A stretch of DNA of 32,678 bases from Hymenochaete sp. R1 (GCA_019400425.1 JAFREE010000213.1:1-32678); one strand, 5' to 3'. Shown: positions 10,325-21,790, counted from the stretch's first letter. Notes: generated by a model not told the origin, from the sequence alone. Numbers and translations: made by a program.

Positions 10325-11163
10325 TTTTCTGAACATCCAAATACATTCAAAGTTAAACATGATAGTATTTATATGTATGTAGTGCTGACTCGAACATTAA
10401 AACACTGTATCCTGTTTTTGCTTTCATCTCCCTTTACATGTCTGCTAAAGTGAGTCGTTTTCTGTTCGACATACAACGTTTATATACACGGACAACTAAC
10501 AAATATTGCTTGTACATTGCAAATACAAAGTGTAAGTGGTTTTTTATGATTATACTCATGTGAAAAATATTCATGTAAATGCATATTATCGAAATCACAT
10601 CTATCCAATATAGACATGTGTATTTCAACGTAGATACTTCATATATGTAATCAATATTTTTATTATAAAATAAATATTTTCTCCCGACTCTTTCCGAAAA
10701 TCACAGCCACATTAGGTTGCTTGGCAAACCTGAAGTGGCTGTGTAAGAGACTTGCATCCTCAATTCCGGCAGATTCGGCGATGCACATCGATCATCGTCA
10801 ATCATCACTAATCAGCAATTCCACCCAAATCACTCAAATATCTTTGCTTTCATAATCCATGCTCAATCATCAAAATACATTAATATGTAGAACAAAATAG
10901 AAGATGTTATAGCCACTTTTATAAGCCAATGTATACCTCTTGACAAGCCCTTACCACTGTATATATAAAGTGATCTCTCTATCAGAGGTCCAAAAATGCT
11001 GTTCCAGGACTGAATTTTGAAATAAGAGAGAGATGTGCACGCAAAAGAATACCAATATGTCAGGTATAGAGATAGAATTGTAAGCAATCACTGAAGAAAA
11101 AGACAAGAGAGATATTACACTTGATTGAATAGCTTGGAAGTAATGGAATACAATGATGTGCGG
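10325..11163. other. intergenic stretch with one strong hairpin
   Basis: No convincing coding frame lies here; short open stretches are AT-rich and lack motifs. The only structure noticed is the inverted repeat at 10702-10743, listed separately. Confidence 0.5.
10702..10743. other. 42-nt inverted repeat (hairpin)
   Basis: CACAGCCAC (10702-10710) is the exact reverse complement of GTGGCTGTG (10735-10743), with an inner AGGTT / AACCT pairing. It sits in otherwise AT-rich sequence between two gene relics. It could be a transcription terminator-like fold, the centre of a small foldback element, or a structured RNA. No flanking target duplication was found. Confidence 0.6.
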
Positions 11164-11761
11164 TCATAGGCTTGCAAAAAAACTCTGCTTGGTTATGACC
11201 TCTGCAATTCTCAGTAAATGTTTTTCAAGTAAATCATTATATGGCTCACTATATATTACTCTTGATCCACTTTTCCAGTCAACAGAAATAAGTAATGACA
11301 CAATAGAGTGCATGTAGTGAAGTTTGAAGAATATTCTTGCTGACAGAGCAACTTCTACTGAAAGAATCGTCTTAAATTGTATGCGATGGCGGCAGCGGAG
11401 TGTTTGGAAATGGTCAAGAAGTGTGTGTATCCATATCTTTGCCTCCAAAAGAAGAATGGAAGAGACCCATTTCAGATTGTGCATGTCATTTGGTTAACCA
11501 AATAGCATCTGTCCAATATGCAGCATATATAGTCACACATACCCTTATACATTTGAAAAGAACTGTGAACACTTCAATCAGTGAGCATAGCTTTGTTGTT
11601 GCCAATAGGAACAGTGCCATATGGAACTCGGAATGATTGAATGTAGACTTTTCACAAAAATCATCGCAAAACAGCAATGCCTCCTCCAGAAGCTCCTTGT
11701 GTGTCACCGAATCTGCCAGATTTAGCGACGCATCATGCTTCTTTCTGATAGGCACTATCAA
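11164..11761 (-). CDS. unidentified protein, two visible exons, probably the 3' part of a larger gene
   Basis: Two minus-strand exons (11543-11761 and 11164-11442) join in phase 0 across an intron with donor GTATGT at 11542 and acceptor TTTTGGAG at 11443 (100 nt, pyrimidine-rich before the acceptor). The joined frame is about 165 codons without a stop and ends at 11164. There is no ATG at the 5' end. Instead, just inside it is a good acceptor (TTTTATTGATAG, with CTGAC upstream), so the first visible exon is probably internal and an upstream exon remains unplaced. The product is mixed helical with Leu-rich stretches (CSLIEVFTVLF, IVSLLISV); no family is recognised. It is downstream of, and on the same strand as, the gene at 12386-13173. 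Confidence 0.5.
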
Positions 11762-12385
11762 TAAAAGTCAGAATATCATTTGAACCAACTTCTGTGCTTT
11801 TAAACAATAGTACACAGTTTCGTTTAGATTCAGACATACAAGCTTTAGATGCGCGCCTATCATCAATCAATTAGAATCAAGCAACTTCATTATGTATCAC
11901 AGGTTTGGTTAGTGCAGAATTCTCAGCTTTTGTGCACAGATCATGCATAGCCAAGACTACAGAAATCTTGCTGACATCCTTCTTTATTTAATAGATATTT
12001 CTGATTCAAAATAATCTTAGTGGAATGCATTTGACTCTTAGTCTCGCGTCTCACATCTTGGAAGAAAAGATTGCATAGTCAAATCCATTGGAATTGACAA
12101 TGCATATCACGTATTGATATTTTAATCCTTCCTCCTCATTTAAAACATTGTATCATATACAAATTTCGCTCAGAAATACATTGGTATATATTTAAGGCAA
12201 GGGACAGGGACACAAGGCATCATGTTCATATATGAACAGGAAATATCTGCTTGGACAGTTCAAGCCAAGAGAGCCAAAATTCACTTTAAATACCAAAACA
12301 ATACAACATCATGTGTGACATTTTAAAATAGGCTTATATGGAAACGGTAAGCATTTTTTTTATTTGTACATTTATGATCCTTCAT
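11762..12385. other. spacer between two minus-strand genes
   Basis: No frame with coding character was found. It should contain any missing 5' exon of the 11164-11761 gene. Splice-like signals (a TGATGATAG acceptor and a GTATGTCTGA donor close together near 11840-11870) are present but do not define a trustworthy exon. Confidence 0.4.
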
Positions 12386-13173
12386 TCAAATGAATTCCTT
12401 TTCAACCATCTTTTCTAACAGAATAAATTCGAATGTTGCCTCTGCGAATGTATGCATGGCCAGGTTCATCTCTATATGCTTCAAATCATCATCAGTCCTC
12501 TCAGTGTGAAGGCCGAAGAGTTCAGCCGCGAGTCTGGACAATAAGTCCATATTGCTCATACTGGACATATAAAGCTTCAAAGCATCATCTAAATCACACT
12601 GTATAGGTTTGAGCACATGATTTAGAAAGGAGAAGGCAAATGTACAATATTGCAAGGCAATATATATCCATTTTTATCAAGGATGTCCAATAGCATGCAT
12701 CCCACATTGGAGAGCGCGAGTTTAATCACTGAGTCTTGAGTACCACGTTCCCAAACCAAGTTGATGACTTCAGAGAAAAGCCAAGCTCCCAAAGAGAATT
12801 CTACATCTTCTTCTGTCGTGATGTATTTTACGAGTTTGTTTGTTGATGTGTGCATAATGAACTCTTTGCTCCGCTTGAAAATTTCCATGGTGCACACACA
12901 TATGCTTGCCATAGGTGGTCCACCTCCGACTCTAGCAATGACGGCTTGAACATCTGGATGATCCAGCTCAATCTGCGTGAGACTGGATGATGGGTATGGC
13001 TCTTTGAAATGCCACATTTCCTTTACAGAGCTTTCATTCCAAGGTCGGCAACCATTACGGTTGATGCACATGTTACGTGGATGGCTAATGTGAGCACTTA
13101 TCTCCCACTTGAAGGTGGCCATACCTTTCTTGACAGACATGCAATGTACAGGACTCCATGGGATAACCTTCAT
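12386..13173 (-). CDS. unidentified protein, two exons, frame intact (about 246 codons)
   Basis: Exon 1 (12646-13173) and exon 2 (12386-12598) join in phase 0 across a 47-nt intron with donor GTACAT, a CTAAAT branch-like site and acceptor TATACAG. The joined product has no stop until 12386. It contains a Gly/Pro turn (RVGGGPPM), an acidic stretch (TTEEDVEF) and an acidic, helical C-terminus. No known domain is recognised. A TATAAATAG box lies only about 10 bp upstream of the first ATG (13173), so translation may really start at ATG 13140 or 13122. Together with 11164-11761 it is one of very few undamaged frames in the window, which suggests a host gene under selection or a recent arrival. Confidence 0.6.
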
Positions 13174-13182
13174 AATATCTGC

Positions 13183-13191
13183 CTATTTATA
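13183..13191 (-). promoter_or_regulatory. TATA-like box upstream of the 12386-13173 gene
   Basis: TATAAATAG reads on the minus strand here. The spacing to the first ATG (13173) is too short for a normal leader, which favours one of the next in-frame ATGs (13140, 13122) as start. Confidence 0.4.
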
Positions 13192-14188
13192 GTCAGCTGG
13201 AACAAAGACAGTAAAAAAGAGCCAACTAGCACAACTTTCGAATGCAAAATGATTGTCTGTTCCGACAATGGAGAAGGTAGTTTGGATATCTAAAAGGTTA
13301 AAGGAATACAGTGTCGAAGAGGATATGTGTTAGGGAAGTGAAGGAGACAGGCAGTAATGATAGGATACCAGTGAAGGTGAAGAAAAAAAGAGAGAATGAA
13401 AACTAGACGACAGTGTGAATAGTACTGCTATTTCATAGCTTTCCGTAAGGAATGGACAACCACCAGCTAAGGTGAAGTGGCTTCCTGTGAAAGCGAATTT
13501 GCAGAATGGTGTGCGTCTAAGTTTCTTTACAAAAAGAAAGTCCTAAGGTCGGCTTGACAGAAAATGCAAATGCATAAAGATGTTTTGTCTGAACAATTGA
13601 TAAATGTGGAAGGGTCTTTAATTTCAAATGTAATATAATACAAGCACTGAGGCGCTGCATCATTCTATGCGCCGAAGAATCCACTGGATTTGTCAATGCA
13701 TTTTTAAAACATCCTGTCACTTTGTTCTTTGTTGACATCTGGTTGCATTTCATTCACATGCCTATGATATACCTCATTTTATCTGCTTTCTTTACCTGTT
13801 ATAGCATTCTTAATTGACTTTTGACAATGATTTTATCATCAAGTAGGTCTTAGCAACTTACAATCCGATGGATTCTCCGACGTAATCAACCCATCGACGA
13901 CTACAGTTGTAGCGCATGTGATTATGTGGCTCTTCATTCCCTTACAAAACAGTATGGTAATCTGAAACATACCCCATTTTTATAAGGAAGCCAAAGGTCC
14001 AAGATTTCATGTGGCTTTCGAAAACTAATTCTCTTGTATTACATAATGCAATGCATTGTTCTTGTTCTTGTCATCATTTTCTTTCACTGTGGGAATGAAA
14101 AAAAATGATGTAGTATTTAAGAATCTGGTCAACAACTACCGTCTTTCTTCCTTCTCCACCCACCATTCCCATTATCGACTTTTTCAAA
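13192..14188. other. intergenic region between divergent genes, no feature recognised
   Basis: The minus-strand gene ending at 13173 and the plus-strand pseudogene starting at 14189 point away from each other, so this interval should hold both promoters. A CT-rich stretch just before 14189 (TTTCTTCCTTCTCCACC region, 14140-14165) is typical of fungal core promoters. Nothing else is supported. Confidence 0.4.
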
Positions 14189-15216
14189 ATGTCCTTGCCT
14201 CTCCTCAACACTCCAAACTCTTCTACTACTGAGGTCGCCCCTCGCCGCTTCATTCATTGGCCTAAAGAGGACGTAAGGGCTCTGTCCACCTCCTGCGCCA
14301 TACTCAAGCTTGAAGAGATCTCAAGGCGGTGCGTCCACCCACACCATTACCCATGGAACTGCAAGAAAGCACACAATTCTTGGTGCAATCCTCCCTCCGA
14401 CCGTCCAAAGTTCCTTGGATTTTCTACCCTATCTATGAACCATCCAATCGCGCTTGATGTCCTCAAGACATCCGAGGATACCGAATGCTATGACGTGTTT
14501 CTTTCTCATGTTGTTGCAAACCTTGATGAGCACCATCGATGGTTTGTCCGGTCCATTGTCAAAGACAAGGATGCCGCCATCGAGCCTGGCGCGGAATGGT
14601 GACAAAGGTCTTCAAGAGTATGTGGACCCGCACAAACATGAATACAACAGTTGGGAAGGTACTTGAGGGCTTGGAGGTGCTTCAAAGGATGTTTACGAGA
14701 AAAGGGGGAGCTTGTGGCTACCCAAAACTATGGTACACCTCCTTCTTTTGTTCCTCTCTCTTTGAATTTTTGTTAAAATTGTTATAGGCAAGGATAGATT
14801 CTACGTTTGATGCATGTCTTGATAGACACCGCCAAATCTACAACATCATTCACAGACGTCTTTTTGAGGCTCTTTTCGACAAGTACAACCCTTCCAAGCA
14901 CTGTGAATTGGTGAAGCCATACATTGATACTGCGATGGAGGAACTAGCTACGCTCACCATTGACTCGCAGTGTTGTAAGGCTAGGAGTGTACTTGAACAA
15001 TATAGAGGTCTCTACAACAAAGCCAAGTCCCTTTTCAAAGCTTTCCAGGAGAATCCAAAGCTGGATACAAGGAATAACCAGCCCCTTGATTGCATGCACA
15101 TAGCGCTCAACCACTTGAAAGTCTTCTACAAGGGTACTTGGAGGGATTACAGTGAAAATGATGATCAAGACTGGATACATCAAGCGCATGCCATTATTAT
15201 AGCACTTAAATACTAA
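14189..15216 (+). pseudogene. unidentified protein gene, two exons, one frameshift and one stop
   Basis: ATG 14189 follows a CT-rich promoter-like stretch and opens a frame to about 14590 with a hydrophilic, Trp/His/Cys-containing product (HHYPWNCKKAHNSWC). Near 14560-14600 the coding signal moves to another frame (a one-base shift) that continues to a donor ATG|GTACAC at 14732, with TGA at 14664-14666 on the way. After an intron (14733-14787, ending GTTATAG) exon 2 is open in matching phase to the stop at 15216, with basic helical sequence (DRHRQIYNIIHRRLFEAL). No domain is recognised. The alternative reading, two or more small introns instead of a frameshift, cannot be excluded. Confidence 0.5.
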
Positions 15217-16524
15217 TATGTGCCGATGTATTTTAGTAACTGTATAGATAGATCTTAATTTCATTGTACCCATCATCTGTATAAATCAAAATTTGATCAG
15301 TTAACCTTAAAACCGAGTGAACATCCATTGCAAGAAATGGTTTTCACCTTCGAAATATTGAAAAATCAATGCTTACTAATATTGAAGCACATCTCTGATT
15401 GCATTAATTTAATTATAATAGTATAGTGATTACCTATTTTCCAAAATATATTCTTACATGATTTTATCTCTATCAACTCTATTATAGATATCATCTCTTC
15501 AGTAGTCTAACATAAAATTATTCAAACCTAACCATAATTGCGAACAAAAACTATTCAACTAACTTGGAATGATGCTGTTGGCTTTACTATATTGGGCATA
15601 CAGTGCCATAGTGCCATAATGACGGAATCAAATTCTTTTTGTTCCCTCCACATCGGGTTCATTAAATCTCAATAAGGTGGCGGTGTTTGAAAATTTAAAC
15701 TACTGCTTAGCAACTTTGCGTCTGGAACTCCATCGGATTTCACACTGTCAATTCACACATGTACTACTTCACATACATCACATCGACTGCGCTCCTTTTA
15801 ATTAACCTTTCTCTCAAACTGCGGCAATGCACAGTCAAATTTCTTGTTAGCGTCTAAACAAGATGTCGAAAATAGAGGGGCAAAAATTTTCATCCAGCCC
15901 TTCATAAATCCCTTCAACTATATAATGCAATACCCATTGACAAAAAGGTAAGCCATTCGAAAAATATGAAGGTATAATGACACATCTAATACTTTAATAA
16001 TGGGGTATAGTTAAAGTGTCCAAAGAAAATGTAATCAAGAAGTCAATGCAACATGCCAATGTCCAATTCATGCCCCATACCCTCCTGCATCAGACCCAAT
16101 GTGTCATATCATTGACGACCTCAACCCCTTACCAATGCTTGAGCTATCACTGAAGAAGTAGCTCCAGCGGTTTCCATTGACCTTGTCTCTCATATGGCAA
16201 TGGGTTCTGCCAATCCCATATCACTCGTTCTCCTTTCATCCACTCCTCATCCGCCTAACACCACGTCATACCTTGGATATTCTCCTCCTAACAGTAACAG
16301 GTCAATCATCTGAATATATGCATGATAAAGTGAAAGAAGAACTCAAGTATATACCAGTTTAGCTTCACATCTGACGACAGGCACATGTACCTTTGCAAGC
16401 AGCACCGGATTCTCTCTCAGTGGGAGCTTCTGCTGTAGATGCAACGTCATATGTGGTTCCTCACTGTTTTTTGATGAATGTGAGAACCCGCTGTCATAGA
16501 ATAAAAAGCAATTAGATACTGACC
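15217..16524. other. no supported gene
   Basis: Several short open stretches exist on both strands but none has an ATG, splice context and coding-like composition together. No transposon ends or RNA genes were recognised. Confidence 0.45.
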
Positions 16525-16724
16525 TTATCATAAAAGAAGCCAGAGATGCACCCTATCATCACACAGTGGAGGTTCCTCATCGCAAACGGCATCTCCACCA
16601 CCATTGCTATAGTAGCTCTTCCGGCCACTCATTCAGCTTCTTCAATCAACAGCTTTTCTTTGGGGTCATTCTCGTTGTACCTTCTACTAACTAAGCCCCA
16701 GTAGCATAGAGGTGGCTTTTCCAT
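16525..16724 (-). pseudogene. short coding-like exon fragment with one stop
   Basis: From ATG 16724 on the minus strand a frame of about 65 codons reads EKPPLCYWGLVSRRYNEND, then KEKLLIEEAE, a TGA, and continues VAGRATIAMVVEM to a possible donor AAG|GTCAGT. The stop could derive from CGA. Residue make-up looks protein-like, but the fragment is too short to assign and may be chance. Confidence 0.25.
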
Positions 16725-17353
16725 TTCTCTCTAAGGTCCAAAACGTTAGAAAGAGGCCATAAGGTGAGGTTTGAAGGAAAGCATTGAGAATGACGGCCGG
16801 AAGCAAAGCTCTTATTAATGGTCCGCAGTCTCCCATTTTTGAAGCCCCTGAATCTTTCCCATGATGTTATATCTATTATTCCTGACCCCTATACAGAATA
16901 AAACATGTAAAAGGTACGATTGAGTGACGCAAATACTATTTATAGTATATTGTGACTGTTACAGAGGCTATGCACCATCAAATCCGACGGAACCAATCTT
17001 GCAGTACTTTATCAATTCACATCATTATCTCTCTCTTCATGCTATTTTAAGAATGACATATGATCTTATTGCATAATACCCACTATAACATTTGGGAACA
17101 AGTGTATTATTGCTGTTTTTCTCTTCCATCATTTGTTTTATGACACAAACATATTATAAATAAACTTATATTGTTAAAACATTACGTTTCTACACTTTTC
17201 ACTTAAAAAAAAGATTATTTTTTAGTTCAATTAATTAAAATAGCACTTTGCATCACCAAATTCGCCAGATTTGAAGGTGCAAGCATCGTGAGTGGACCCA
17301 CAACCGTGTGGCTTTGTTGTGTCAATCAACATGAGTTAGCTGAGTTGTGGTTG
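16725..17353. other. promoter-side spacer of the JmjC pseudogene, nothing else recognised
   Basis: It is AT-rich from about 17030 to 17250. It should contain the former promoter of the gene that begins near 17354. No frame or repeat is supported. Confidence 0.4.
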
Positions 17354-17983
17354 ATGCACATGGCTCCGCGCGTCGTTCACTTTGCTCTTCTTTCTTCAAC
17401 CACCACATCCACCAAAACCACTGCATCCATTCAAGCTCTTGATTTAATTTCTTCTCATAAACAAAATATGACAAGCTCTTCAAAGGCACTAATCTCCATC
17501 GCATGTCAGACAGCTTGAGGGCTGTCTGCACCCTTCTTCCATACAGTTGACCAGTACTCCGAGCTAACAGAATTGGATTCTTCGGCCGACCCAAATTGGT
17601 TCATCATACAACACAGAATTCTCGAGCTCATTGGATCCAAGGAGGCCGCCTGTGTCTGGGCACTGAACAGCAAGGACTATGATGAAAGGTCTCCAGCACA
17701 CGCTGCTCTGAGGACCAAGGATAGCGATAGGCTGGGCCACCTGCTATTGAAAAACTTTGTTTTCAATTGAGTTCTGTACGCTATCAACCCCAACTCAAAC
17801 ATTCAGCTAGTACAGCTATTTTTCGAGTCACCAATAGATCTAACTGGAGATGAGCCAAGTACTGTTATTATGAGGAACATTTTCGCTATCTATACAAATT
17901 GGACGACCACTTGGTCCAAACACTGTGATTCGTGGTCTGTAGTGTCCGATTCTAGGTCCTCTGGCACCAATTCAAGTGCCAGT

Positions 17984-18378
17984 TGTTACAACAATAAACC
18001 CCTAACCTAAATTTTCCTTATTGTTCTCTTTGTTGACTCGTTTTCTTTTGTTGTTTCATGTTTTGTCTCATGATGATGTCATTCAACTCCACATGACTCA
18101 TTTCTGGAACATTCTTTTGTATTAGTCAGATGGTCTGTGCACAGCCTGCACAGCCTCCTCATGTAGTATAAATAGAGGACAAGCTTCGGTGTTAGAACCT
18201 CAGCTTGACCTCTTAGTTCTTAATAACAATCTGGTTACAAGGCCTCTGATAAAGCTTCGGCTTTAAGAACTCTTACTCTCTGAACTCTACTTTGAAGTTA
18301 TAACCTTTAACTATAAAAGGTGTCAATTAGGCTTAGTCATCAAGCCTTAGATAAGCCTTGTACCAAAGTTCCTTAATA
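17984..18378 (+). repeat. solo LTR, family B, with 5-bp target duplication CCAGT
   Basis: It starts TGTTACAACAATAA and ends CCTTAATA (terminal CA changed to TA). It is the same sequence, in opposite orientation, as the gypsy-2 3' LTR at 30024-30431 (408 bp there, 395 bp here). CCAGT occurs at 17979-17983 and again at 18379-18383, so the duplication is perfect. No internal element sequence remains: this is an LTR-LTR recombination scar. It lies inside exon 1 of the JmjC pseudogene, and the host frame continues in phase on both sides. Confidence 0.95.
18167..18174 (+). promoter_or_regulatory. TATA box of LTR family B (solo copy)
   Basis: TATAAATA sits mid-LTR and is conserved in the other copy (30229-30236, minus strand). 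It is expected to have driven element transcription. Confidence 0.6.
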
Positions 18379-21300
18379 CCAGTGATATCACAACTACCAA
18401 CAAACAGCTATGGGCATCTTGTGCAAAGGGTCTTGCTCGACTCGCAGATTACTCGGACCACAGCAAGGGTACGACTCGCTCTGAGGCGAACATCTCCCTC
18501 GCTGCACTTGGCCTTCTCGCCCTTGTAAAGGTACTTATAACATTAATACACATCATTATCACTCCAAATTACTCACTTTTTTATTCTTTTTACAAAGTGT
18601 TCCCAAGAACAAAAACAATGCGAGTTGTACAGCCTCACTATTCCATATATGCAACAGAAATTCGACGTGGCAAAGGAGACATGGGTCAGTGAATCAAAGC
18701 CCTGGCCATTTGAAGGGTTTTCTTCCGTCAAAGATACATCCTTTATGGACCTTATCTTGTAAGTCTGTTCATATTTAAGCATCTTCATAACAATTACCGA
18801 GCTAACCTTTATTGTCCAGACCGTTGTTTGACCAAGAGCTGTCAAAGACATTCCAGAATATGGTGGACGACGATCTTCTTTGACCTTTGTACATTGCGGT
18901 TGTCATCTCTCCGCTTTGTCTACTTGGTCCCTATTAGTACGCAACTTCCGGATCAGCCAGGCTTTCCATTAAAAGCTTCTTAACTGTACATCTTATAAAC
19001 AATCTCTGGTTTCTCTTCTGCTTACAAAGTCACAGTTGTCGTCTCTCCCAAGGTTGCGGCCCGACACGAAGAGAACTCAAATAGAGCATGACCTTCTTCG
19101 CCTCATCCTCAAAGTTGCGGTCAATAGCACACAGGCTCTCTTTCCGGGAATGACAAGGATAGTCAATTTGCAACAAGACATAGCTGGATGTGTTCCCACT
19201 CAACACATATGGAATAAAGATACTGAGTATATCAACACATTGCAATCCGGTCAGCTTGAGATAGTGAAGAACAGGGCGCGCATCCTTGCTGGAGTAATGG
19301 ATCACAAAACCAAGAGGACGGCACAGTCAAAGAAGGGCCCGAATCTTTTGGATGTCACAGATCCAACTTGGGGAACTGAAGAAATCAAGAGCAAGAGAAT
19401 CGACAAGCATTCTCAGGGTGAAGGTGATGCGCCAAGCAGCAGTGACCAAGGTGGTTTGGATCAGGATGAAGGAAACAAAGAGTTACAGATGCAACGCGAT
19501 TAGGAAGATGATAGTACGGCCAACGCAGATCTGGTATCACCACAAGATAACACAGGGAATTGCACAATCGATATAACTGACGATAATGCCGTAAATGCCC
19601 ATCATGATGATCCCAAGCTTCCTCCAAATCTCCCTGACATCAGTCCAAGCCCTCCCAAGCAGCATAACACAAGGAACAAAGGGAAAGCCTCTCAGAAGCC
19701 TATCCTAGAGCCTATAACCAAACCGGAGAAGTCGAACAAGAGGAAAAGAGCACCAGGGAAAGGCCAATCCCATAAAACAGCAAAGAAATAAAAGAAGGAC
19801 ATGACGATAACCCTTCATCTAATTTGCTTGGAGACTCGAAGGAAGAACCCCCACGTATGCCCAGACTTCAAGATGCCAGGACTGGATGTGCCTTCAGTAA
19901 GCTTGTCTCCTGGTTTGGAAATCATCATACTGACACTCCAGATAGGTGCTTTGCGTACAAAGGGAGACAGTCGGAGTCTTCATACATTCGCAAATGCCTC
20001 TGCTCAAGAGCCTCTTGGGTGACAAAATGACAATTATTAAGGTCCTTTCAGAGGATGCAGACACATTTACCAAGGACAACTTGCATGAGTGTTCTCCTTC
20101 CTGCAATCTTCCTCCGGATACACAACTCGTTGCCAAGATCTCATTCCGGACACCCGCTAGAAAGGTAAGTTTCAGTCAAACTCTCCTTTTATACTGCATC
20201 TAACTTGTATGTCATTAGATATTAGAGTCCATGGATCTTCTGAATATGCGGCCTTCCCAAACATCCCAAGGCGTTGTTCAAATCCACAGGAACAAGTGGG
20301 AGAAGTTAAGTACTAAGAAGAAGAAGGATCTCATTAAGGGTTCCAATGTTCATGTCTACGGTGGGGCTCCTTCGGCCGTAGGCAACGTCAATAGATGGGA
20401 CAGGGAAAACATAGAGCGCTATGTAGATTTATATTGGACTATATTGTTCAAGGTAAGATTATCTTTTGTTCTGATTACATACATTGTATGACTTACCATA
20501 TCTATCTTCAGATCAGGCATACCTTCCGCTGACTCTGGAGAATGCATCCGTTGAATGCATTAAGGAACAGTTGGAAACACGACTAGAGGAATCGGGATAG
20601 CACTGCTGCGCGACATTGCATTCTCTTTTCGACCATCAGACCTCCATGACACAGCAGCAGAGGGATGCATCCTGTCTCAATTATCTCGATATCCCTCTAG
20701 TGGATGACATTAAGTCAATGTAAGTCCCAAATTTTTCTTCCTCTTAAAGATTTGCTCTAATACTCTTCACCAGAATTTTTGATACCTTTTCTCAGAATGT
20801 CATCAGACACGGTGGAGAAAAGAAGGAGACAATGCTTACTACTCATGTCGATTGGCTCGATATAGCCAAACAATGGATGATTGCATTAAATAAAGATGCC
20901 ATCAGCAGATTTCACATTGATGGTGGAGGGCTTTCGACGTATATCCACTTTTGGGTTGGCATCAAAGTATGGTTTATCTTTTGCAAGGTCCCGGGGGTTA
21001 AGCTCCCCCATTCACTACACTCCAAAGAAGGGGATTTATTTGTCTGCATTCCACTCATTCTGGCAGAAGGCGGTGATCTGTAAGTTGCCTAAGTTTTCTT
21101 CTTTTACCTTCCTCATACGACTCTTCTTAGGTATATGCTACCTGGACAAGAGCATATGGTAGCGACTGCTACCAATAGCATCACATTTGGTGCCCACTTC
21201 TACAACATTGACACGATGCACCTCACTTTGGAGACGCTCATCATTAAGTATTACAGCAGAGTTGATATCACAAATGCCACCCATCTGAAGGCGTACCTCC

Positions 21301-21659
21301 TCATCATTCAATGGTGCATGTCCATGAGGGATCAGTTGAAATCGAATCCCAATGCCCTAAGTAAGTACTCTAAATTGTTTGATGTCAGTCAAGCATCTCA
21401 TTATCATTCTATCATTAGCCCAGCTTGTAGACAGCAGCAATCTTGCCGAATCCCTGTGGCCAATACTCGCCACCATCTTCATCGTCCTTAACCTCGACAT
21501 CCTGGACCCGCAACTTCTAAAGGACACGGACACTGCTCCCTTGCACGGTATGGATGACTTCAATCAAGACTGGGCTATTAAAGTTTCTCTTTAACATCTC
21601 TAAATTTGCTAGAATTCCGCACACAAAGTCTCATTACTGTTACGGTTCAACACCGTTCA

Positions 21660-21676
21660 TACGCTTGGTAAGCGTA
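21660..21676. other. LTR-A hairpin H1
   Basis: TACGCTT and AAGCGTA pair perfectly (7 bp) around a GGT loop. The degraded copy at 27321-27338 has TGTGCTT / AAGCACA instead: two base pairs changed on both sides, so pairing is preserved. Confidence 0.7.
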
Positions 21677-21773
21677 CCCTATTACTTCATTTCTTCATTT
21701 GTCAACATATTCTTTATTGTTCTTTGACCTTCCGTGCACATGATCGCATGTGATCAGTGCACAGCATCAGTCA

Positions 21774-21790
21774 GCGTCTTACCAAGACGC
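21774..21790. other. LTR-A hairpin H2
   Basis: GCGTCTT and AAGACGC pair perfectly around ACC. In the gypsy-1 LTR the same place (3620-3634) reads CACCTT / AAGGTG around ACT, with two compensated pairs. In the 27300 copy pairing is partly lost. Confidence 0.7.

Larger units (their letters stand above)
17354..21594 (+). pseudogene. JmjC-domain (2-oxoglutarate/Fe(II) oxygenase-like) protein, ten exons, broken by stops and a solo LTR
   Basis: Exons: 17354-17983 plus 18384-18530 (one exon split by an LTR), 18598-18758, 18820-18985, 19030 to about 19790, about 19790-20164, 20219-20452, 20517-20719, 20774-21079, 21131-21360, 21419-21594. Most junctions have GTAAGT-like donors and agree in phase; introns are 44-67 nt. 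The C-terminal part has a JmjC signature: FHIDGGG (His 20913, Asp 20919), then TYIHFWVGIKVWF, EGGDLYMLPGQEH (His 21153) and ITFGAHFYN, so the HxD...H iron triad is kept. A Lys/Arg-rich stretch (SNKRKRAPGKG, near 19735) may be a nuclear signal. Stops: TGA 17516, 17768 and 18881; TAG 18935, 19501 and 20598; TAA 19789. Frame also shifts near 19790 and 20030. JmjC proteins of this kind are multigene in Agaricomycetes; the substrate cannot be inferred. Confidence 0.75.

Noticed and set aside
10003..10350. 115-codon minus-strand frame
   Set aside because: Antisense shadow of the IGPS relic, whose plus-strand translation matches a known family.
14539..14787. Third frame over exon 1 of the 14189 gene
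   Set aside because: It looks protein-like, but only the other frame gives a donor and acceptor in matching phase without moving the acceptor.
20896..21162. Alternative frame in the JmjC exon
   Set aside because: The frame giving EGGDL joins in phase to YMLPGQEH after the intron and fits the JmjC pattern better.
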